From positions 1 to 45,771 of the forward strand of contig JAABSN010000006.1 of the NCBI GenBank assembly GCA_011390385.1: a stretch of DNA of 45,771 nucleotides, written 5' to 3'. This document shows, piece after piece, positions 41,490-45,771 of this stretch; position 1 is the first letter of the stretch; each line of letters opens with the position of its first letter. A model generated the notes under the pieces. That model did not search any database and was not told the origin of the DNA. It saw only the letters and a program-made list of their open reading frames with translations. The DNA comes from Thioalkalivibrio nitratireducens (lineage in GTDB: Bacteria; Pseudomonadota; Gammaproteobacteria; Ectothiorhodospirales; Ectothiorhodospiraceae). Made by a program: the position numbers and the translations under genes.

Positions 41490-42617
41490 TCAACGGTATT
41501 GCCGCAGGTACCACCACTCGAAGGCTCGCTTGGCCCAGTGGAAAACTGGAGTCGAGGGCAGGATCACGTTCCGCTTCTCGGTGCGCTTGACCAGCATGCC
41601 GCTGGTCCGCGTGTCGACGATACAGATCAACTCGGCCTTGAAGGTATGACTCGGCACCTTGCCCTGAAGCTCACCCAGGAGGTTGGCCACGGCAGCCTCG
41701 GCCTGCAGATCCGCCATGTGCGCCTGTTTCGGCAACCAGTCCGGCCCCGGAAAACTTCCGGAATCACCCGCCACGTAAACCTTGTCCTGACCCGTCACCT
41801 GGCAATGGACATTGGCCTGCAGCAGTCCGCCGTCGGAGCGCGGAAGATCGGTATTGTCAAACCAGGCGTTGCCGGTCATCCCGGGCATGAACACGATCAG
41901 ATCAGCGCCGAATTCGCCACCTTCGGTGGTGACCTTGTCGGCGCCAAAACCCTTCAGTTTGTGGCCCAGATGCGGCTCGATGTCCCGGCGCTTCATCTCC
42001 CGCATCAGACCCTCGACAGCCTTGGGTCCCAGCCGATTGCCGGGCTTCGGCGCCGGGGTGAAGAACATCAGCTTGAACTGCTTCCGGTCGCCGCGCTTGC
42101 GCAGATGCTGGTCGATTCCGAACATGAACTCGAAGATCGGCCCGCCGCGCATCGCCGCCGGCTCTTTCGGATTGCCGGCAAAGCCGAAGGCGATCGTGCC
42201 GCCCTTCATCGCGGCAAGACGGTCGCGGATCTTCACCGCCGCTTCCACACCCTCGCACGGCGTGATCGCATGCTCGATGCCCGGGAGCTTTTTCAGGAAA
42301 CGCCCGCCCGAGGCGATGATCAAACCGTCGTTGGCCACTTCGCCGGCATCGGTCAGAACAACCCGCCCGCCGTCCTTGAGTCCCGTGACCGAAGCCGGGT
42401 GATAGTGGATGCCCATGCGCTTGAAGAACGGCTCCAGACCCACCACGACGTCCTCGGGGCTGCGCAAACCGGTCGGAATCCAGATCGTGCTCGGGTAGTA
42501 AACCAACTCCGGTTTCGGAGCGATCACGTCAATGGTCAGCTGCGGATCGGCTGCGCGCAGTTTGCGGATGGCGGTCAGGGCGCCGAAGCCGGCGCCAATC
42601 ACGGAAATGCGTGTCAT
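41490..42617 (-). CDS. SQR/flavocytochrome c-like FAD-dependent oxidoreductase
   Basis: 375 residues. N-terminal FAD-binding Rossmann motif VIGAGFGALTAIRKL and second dinucleotide region VYVAGDSGSFPGPDWLPKQAHMADLQAEAA, as in sulfide:quinone oxidoreductases and FccB. Cysteines occur at 121 (ITPCEG), 272 and 332 (ELICIVD). The Cys that usually sits in the Cys-x-Gly-Pro-x-Tyr-Glu loop is absent (GFAGNPKEPAAMRGGPIFEF), so classical polysulfide-forming SQR activity is doubtful. ATG 42617 chosen because the Rossmann motif begins there. First gene of the probable flavoprotein-hydrolase-membrane-protein operon. Confidence 0.88.
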   Translation of the reverse strand: MTRISVIGAGFGALTAIRKLRAADPQLTIDVIAPKPELVYYPSTIWIPTGLRSPEDVVVGLEPFFKRMGIHYHPASVTGLKDGGRVVLTDAGEVANDGLIIASGGRFLKKLPGIEHAITPCEGVEAAVKIRDRLAAMKGGTIAFGFAGNPKEPAAMRGGPIFEFMFGIDQHLRKRGDRKQFKLMFFTPAPKPGNRLGPKAVEGLMREMKRRDIEPHLGHKLKGFGADKVTTEGGEFGADLIVFMPGMTGNAWFDNTDLPRSDGGLLQANVHCQVTGQDKVYVAGDSGSFPGPDWLPKQAHMADLQAEAAVANLLGELQGKVPSHTFKAELICIVDTRTSGMLVKRTEKRNVILPSTPVFHWAKRAFEWWYLRQYR

Positions 42618-42900
42618 TGAGCAGTGTCCCTGGTTGCGGCCATGAACCGCATTGTAGGGGCTTCGCAGTATCCAGGGCCAATGACAATGACCGCCTGGCG
42701 ATCGCACTGGTACACCCGACACATGGGTGCCTTCCACGCGAATTCGCGGATAGAATGCGGTTGAACTTCCAGGTTTTCACCCATGCCAGGCGCGCTCCCA
42801 CGCGGGCCGGACCTTGTGAGAGCACGCGTTGTGCACCAGCGAAGCCGCTTGCATCGCCTTCGTTATCAACCCGACCAGTCCTGTAACCGGAGAACCCGTC
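42618..42900. promoter_or_regulatory. Divergent spacer, SQR-like gene / HerA-like gene
   Basis: 283 bp between divergent starts with no called gene. A -10-like TAGAAT precedes the HerA-like gene in the 42.75-kb stretch, but no good -35 partner is seen. The reading frame of the HerA-like gene is open from TTG 42829. Confidence 0.35.
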
Positions 42901-44373
42901 TTGAGCACCAGCCCTCTACTGATTGGCGCTGCCGGTCATCCTGTGGCCATCGTGCCCCGGATGGCCAACCGACACGGTCTGATTGCCGGGGCGACCGGAA
43001 CCGGAAAGACCATCACGCTACAGGTCCTGGCCCAGGCCTTTTCCGACATGGGCGTTCCGGTGTTCGTACCGGACATCAAGGGTGATTTCTCCGGCATCTC
43101 GGCGGCCGGCACGGAAAGCGACCGGCTCCTTGAACGCGCACGCCGCGTGGGCCTGGACCCCCTCGAACTGTACGGAGCACCGACCGTGTTCTGGGACATC
43201 TTCGGTGAACACGGACACCCCTGGAGGCTCTCCATCGCCGATTTCGGACCGATGCTGCTGAGTCGCCTGCTGAACCTGAACGATACCCAGACGGGACTCA
43301 TGCAACTCGTCTTCCGGGTCGCCGACGACAAGGGCTGGCTGCTGCTGGATTTGAAGGATCTGCGCGCGATGCTGGCCTGGGTGAACGACAACCGCAAGGA
43401 ACTCACGGGCCACTACGGGAATGTCGCCCCCGCCAGTGTCGGTGCGATCCAGCGCTCCCTGCTGACACTCGAGGCCCAGGGCGGCGAGCGCTTCTTTGGC
43501 GAACCGGCCGTCACCCTGGAAGATTTCCTGCAGACCGACGCGGCCGGCAAGGGCGTGGTGAACATCCTGCACGCGGAGCGCCTCTACCGCAGCGGACCCC
43601 TGGTCTATTCGACCCTGCTGCTGTGGCTGCTTTCCGAACTCTTCGAACAGATGCCCGAGGTCGGCGACCCCGAAAAACCGCGTTTCGTGCTCTTCTTCGA
43701 CGAGGCCCATCTCCTGTTCAGGAATACGCCGCCCTCGTTGATCGACCGCATCGAACAGGTGGTCCGCCTGATACGCTCCAAGGGTGTCGGGGTCTATTTC
43801 ATCACCCAGAACCCCACCGACCTGCCCGAGCGTGTGCTCGGCCAGCTCGGCAACCGCGTCCAGCACGCACTGCGCGCCTTCACCCCTCGGGATCAACGGG
43901 CGGTTCGGGTCGCCGCACAGACCTTCCGGCCCAATCCGGCGCTGGATACAGCCGCGGTCATCACCGAATTGGGAGTCGGCGAAGCCCTGGTCTCGGTCCT
44001 CGACGAGAAAGGCCGGCCAACACCCGTGGAGCGAACATTGATCCGCCCCCCGTCGAGCCGGATGGGACCTCTCTCCGACGAAGAGCGCCGCCAGATCATC
44101 GCGACCTCGGTACTCGCCGGCGTCTACGATGAGGAGATGGACAGGGAATCGGCGTACGAAATCCTGAAAGCCCAGGCCGAGGCAGCACTAGCGGAAGAAC
44201 ACCAGCCGGAGACCCGGCCGCAGAAAGCGGCGCCGAAAGCCCGTAGACCCGCGCGGCGCGGCGACAGCATTTTTGCCGCGACCGCAAAAAGCACGGCACG
44301 GTCGATCGGGACCCAGATCGGTCGTCAGATCGTGCGCGGGATTCTGGGCTCATTGACGGGCCGCAGGCGCTGA
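42901..44373 (+). CDS. HerA-like ATPase, DUF853 family
   Basis: 490 residues. LLIGAAGHPVAIVPRMANRHGLIAGATGTGKTITLQVLAQAFSDMGVPVFVPDIKGDFSGI gives Walker A GATGTGKT, and FVLFFDEAHLLFRN gives Walker B. The C-terminal region (APKARRPARRGDSIFAATAKSTARSIG) is basic and low-complexity. The family is described as helicase-like but has no settled biochemical role. TTG 42901 has GGAG 8 nt upstream and starts at the conserved region; TTG 42829 adds 24 residues. The following gene is 54 bp away on the same strand. Confidence 0.9.
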   Translation: MSTSPLLIGAAGHPVAIVPRMANRHGLIAGATGTGKTITLQVLAQAFSDMGVPVFVPDIKGDFSGISAAGTESDRLLERARRVGLDPLELYGAPTVFWDIFGEHGHPWRLSIADFGPMLLSRLLNLNDTQTGLMQLVFRVADDKGWLLLDLKDLRAMLAWVNDNRKELTGHYGNVAPASVGAIQRSLLTLEAQGGERFFGEPAVTLEDFLQTDAAGKGVVNILHAERLYRSGPLVYSTLLLWLLSELFEQMPEVGDPEKPRFVLFFDEAHLLFRNTPPSLIDRIEQVVRLIRSKGVGVYFITQNPTDLPERVLGQLGNRVQHALRAFTPRDQRAVRVAAQTFRPNPALDTAAVITELGVGEALVSVLDEKGRPTPVERTLIRPPSSRMGPLSDEERRQIIATSVLAGVYDEEMDRESAYEILKAQAEAALAEEHQPETRPQKAAPKARRPARRGDSIFAATAKSTARSIGTQIGRQIVRGILGSLTGRRR

Positions 44374-44427
44374 CCCCATTCTGGAAAACAGGCCATTCGC
44401 AGCATTTGCCCACGTGAGGATTTCGCC

Positions 44428-44820
44428 ATGGCACGTTGGAGAGGAAGCATCCGGGAACTGCTGAACGACGCGCAGATCCGGCTCATCGACGAAGTTCTCG
44501 CCAAAGCCCCGCCCGACATGCGCGTCGACATGAGAGGCGCACGCCTGAACCGGTATCCTGGAATGCTTCTCGATATGGATGACGAGCAAACCCGCATCGG
44601 CGTGGTGGTATGCGAGCGCCCGCCCGCGGAAACGGGTGTGGTGCTGATATCCAATCGTCCGCTGCCGGAGATCCAGCGCGCGGTCGTTGTCATCCAGTCC
44701 GACAACGAGTCCCGGCAGCAACTCGACGGGCATTGCAGCGCATCCCGCCCCGGTGGCCGCGAGACCGATGCCTCAGCGGACCCCGCACTCCACTACAGTG
44801 TGTTCCAACCCGACCGCTGA
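44428..44820 (+). CDS. Hypothetical protein
   Basis: 130 residues, soluble. The N-terminal half is ordered (MARWRGSIRELLNDAQIRLIDEVLAKAPPDMRVDMRGARLNRYPGML) and the Arg/Pro/Ser-rich C-terminal third looks disordered. GAGG lies 8 nt before the ATG. No family recognised. It is probably cotranscribed with the HerA-like gene and converges on pyrC with 71 bp between. Confidence 0.7.
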   Translation: MARWRGSIRELLNDAQIRLIDEVLAKAPPDMRVDMRGARLNRYPGMLLDMDDEQTRIGVVVCERPPAETGVVLISNRPLPEIQRAVVVIQSDNESRQQLDGHCSASRPGGRETDASADPALHYSVFQPDR

Positions 44821-44891
44821 AAAGCCCGGAATCCTCGCTGCGCCAACCCGGGACACCCGCGCCGACCCAGATGCACCGCAGAAACGACGCG

Positions 44892-45771
44892 TCAGTCCGC
44901 GATCCGCCAGCCGACCGTATCGCCGGCGCGGAGCGGCACGCCCATCTGATCCCCGAACGGCACCTCGTCGGGAACCTGCCACGATGCCTTCTCCAGCACC
45001 AGCGTTCCCGCGTTGCGCGGCAGGCGGTAGAAATCCGGACCATGGAAACTGGCGAAGGCCTCGAGCCGATCCAGCGCCTCCGCAGCCTCGAACACCTCCG
45101 CGTAAAGCTCGATAGCGGCATGTGCCGTGTAGATCCCGGCGCAGCCGCACGCCGATTCCTTGGCATGTCTGGGGTGGGGCGCGCTGTCGGTACCGAGGAA
45201 GAACTTCGGATTCCCGCCGGTGGCAGCGCCGACCAGAGCCTGCCGATGGGTCTCGCGCTTGAGCAGCGGCAGGCAGTAGTGATGAGGCCGCATGCCACCC
45301 TGAAACATCGCGTTCCGGCTCATCAGCAGATGGTGAACGGTCATGGTCGCGCCCACGTTCGGACCCGCGTCGGTCACGAACTCCACCGCCTGACGGGTGG
45401 TGATATGTTCGAGGACGATCCGCAATTCGGGAAAGTCATGCACCAGGGGTTGCAGCGTCTGTTCGATAAACACCGCCTCGCGATCGAATACATCAACGGA
45501 GGGATCGATCGACTCGCCGTGCAGCAGCAGCGGCATGCCCTGGCGCTGCATCTCCTCGAAAACCGGGTAGCAGCGCTGCGGGTCGGTAACGCCACTCGCG
45601 GCATTGGTCGTCGCCCCGGCCGGGTAATACTTCACCGCATGCACCAGACCCGACTCCCGGGCCCGCACAATCTCGGCAGGGGCCGTCGCTTCGGTGAGGT
45701 AAAGCGTCATCAGGGGCTCGAACCCGGATCCCTCGGGCAGGCACGAGAGGATCCGTTCGCGGTATTCCAGC
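44892..45771 (-). CDS. pyrC: Dihydroorotase, class II, partial (N-terminus beyond right edge)
   Basis: Third step of de novo pyrimidine synthesis: cyclises carbamoyl-aspartate to dihydroorotate. The frame is open to the window edge ([34 protein letters not shown]). Visible features are [16 protein letters not shown] (the metal-bridging lysine region), [36 protein letters not shown] and the C-terminal [10 protein letters not shown]. These match class II PyrC. The N-terminal His-x-His metal site is outside the window. Confidence 0.95.
   Translation of the reverse strand, partial: LEYRERILSCLPEGSGFEPLMTLYLTEATAPAEIVRARESGLVHAVKYYPAGATTNAASGVTDPQRCYPVFEEMQRQGMPLLLHGESIDPSVDVFDREAVFIEQTLQPLVHDFPELRIVLEHITTRQAVEFVTDAGPNVGATMTVHHLLMSRNAMFQGGMRPHHYCLPLLKRETHRQALVGAATGGNPKFFLGTDSAPHPRHAKESACGCAGIYTAHAAIELYAEVFEAAEALDRLEAFASFHGPDFYRLPRNAGTLVLEKASWQVPDEVPFGDQMGVPLRAGDTVGWRIAD

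Noticed and set aside
40563..42620. 685-codon plus-strand frame over the YheT and SQR-like genes
   Set aside because: Spans two real minus-strand genes, with Gln/His/Arg-rich shadow composition.

Overview
The window is GC-rich bacterial chromosome. Its genes point to a chemolithoautotrophic, sulfur-oxidising gammaproteobacterium of the Thioalkalivibrio/Halothiobacillus type. The evidence is a form IA RuBisCO in a complete alpha-carboxysome locus, an SbtA-type bicarbonate transporter, an SQR-like flavoprotein and an N-acetylglutaminylglutamine amidotransferase (compatible-solute synthesis). The species assignment is inference from gene content only.

Left part (1-14.0 kb): leucine biosynthesis genes leuC (cut by the left edge, minus) and leuA (minus), each divergent from a regulator gene (a LysR protein beside leuC, an Lrp/AsnC protein beside leuA). 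Then come a lone NAGGN-type amidotransferase, a second LysR regulator, a patatin-like phospholipase, and a TetR - membrane-fusion protein - RND pump set.

Centre (14.4-30.6 kb): one long plus-strand carboxysome/CO2-concentrating locus: cbbL, cbbS, csoS2, csoSCA, csoS4A, csoS4B, three near-identical csoS1 genes, a bacterioferritin-like gene, acRAF, a ParA-type mcdA, an mcdB-like gene, cbbQ, cbbO, a trypsin-fold protease gene overlapping cbbO, sbtA, an sbtB-like PII gene, and a cbbR-type LysR gene. Most junctions are overlapping or very short. The larger spacers (before csoS2 and before csoS1C) carry a hairpin and a possible leader ORF/promoter. The genes cover shell, enzyme cargo, cargo scaffold, RuBisCO assembly (acRAF), RuBisCO reactivation (CbbQO), positioning on the nucleoid (McdAB), bicarbonate uptake (SbtA/B) and regulation (CbbR). 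csoS2 contains an exact X_XXY_YYZ slippery heptamer with an SD-like motif upstream, a perfect 9-bp stem downstream and a -1-frame stop. This is the arrangement needed to make both short and long CsoS2. The least expected member is the cytosolic trypsin-like protease coupled to cbbO.

Right part (30.8-45.8 kb): an exported DUF1566 protein, a large PAS/GAF/GGDEF/EAL signalling protein, tRNA-Leu(UAA), a protein joining a degenerate KaiC/RecA-like region to a PEP/pyruvate-binding ATP-grasp domain, a short-chain dehydrogenase, an exported DUF151-PDZ protein, a YheT-type hydrolase with a small membrane protein, an SQR-like flavoprotein, a HerA-like (DUF853) ATPase, an unknown protein, and pyrC (cut by the right edge). 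A dispersed element of about 90-108 bp with ends GTAGGGTGCC/GGCACCCTAC occurs five times plus one half copy, always between genes.
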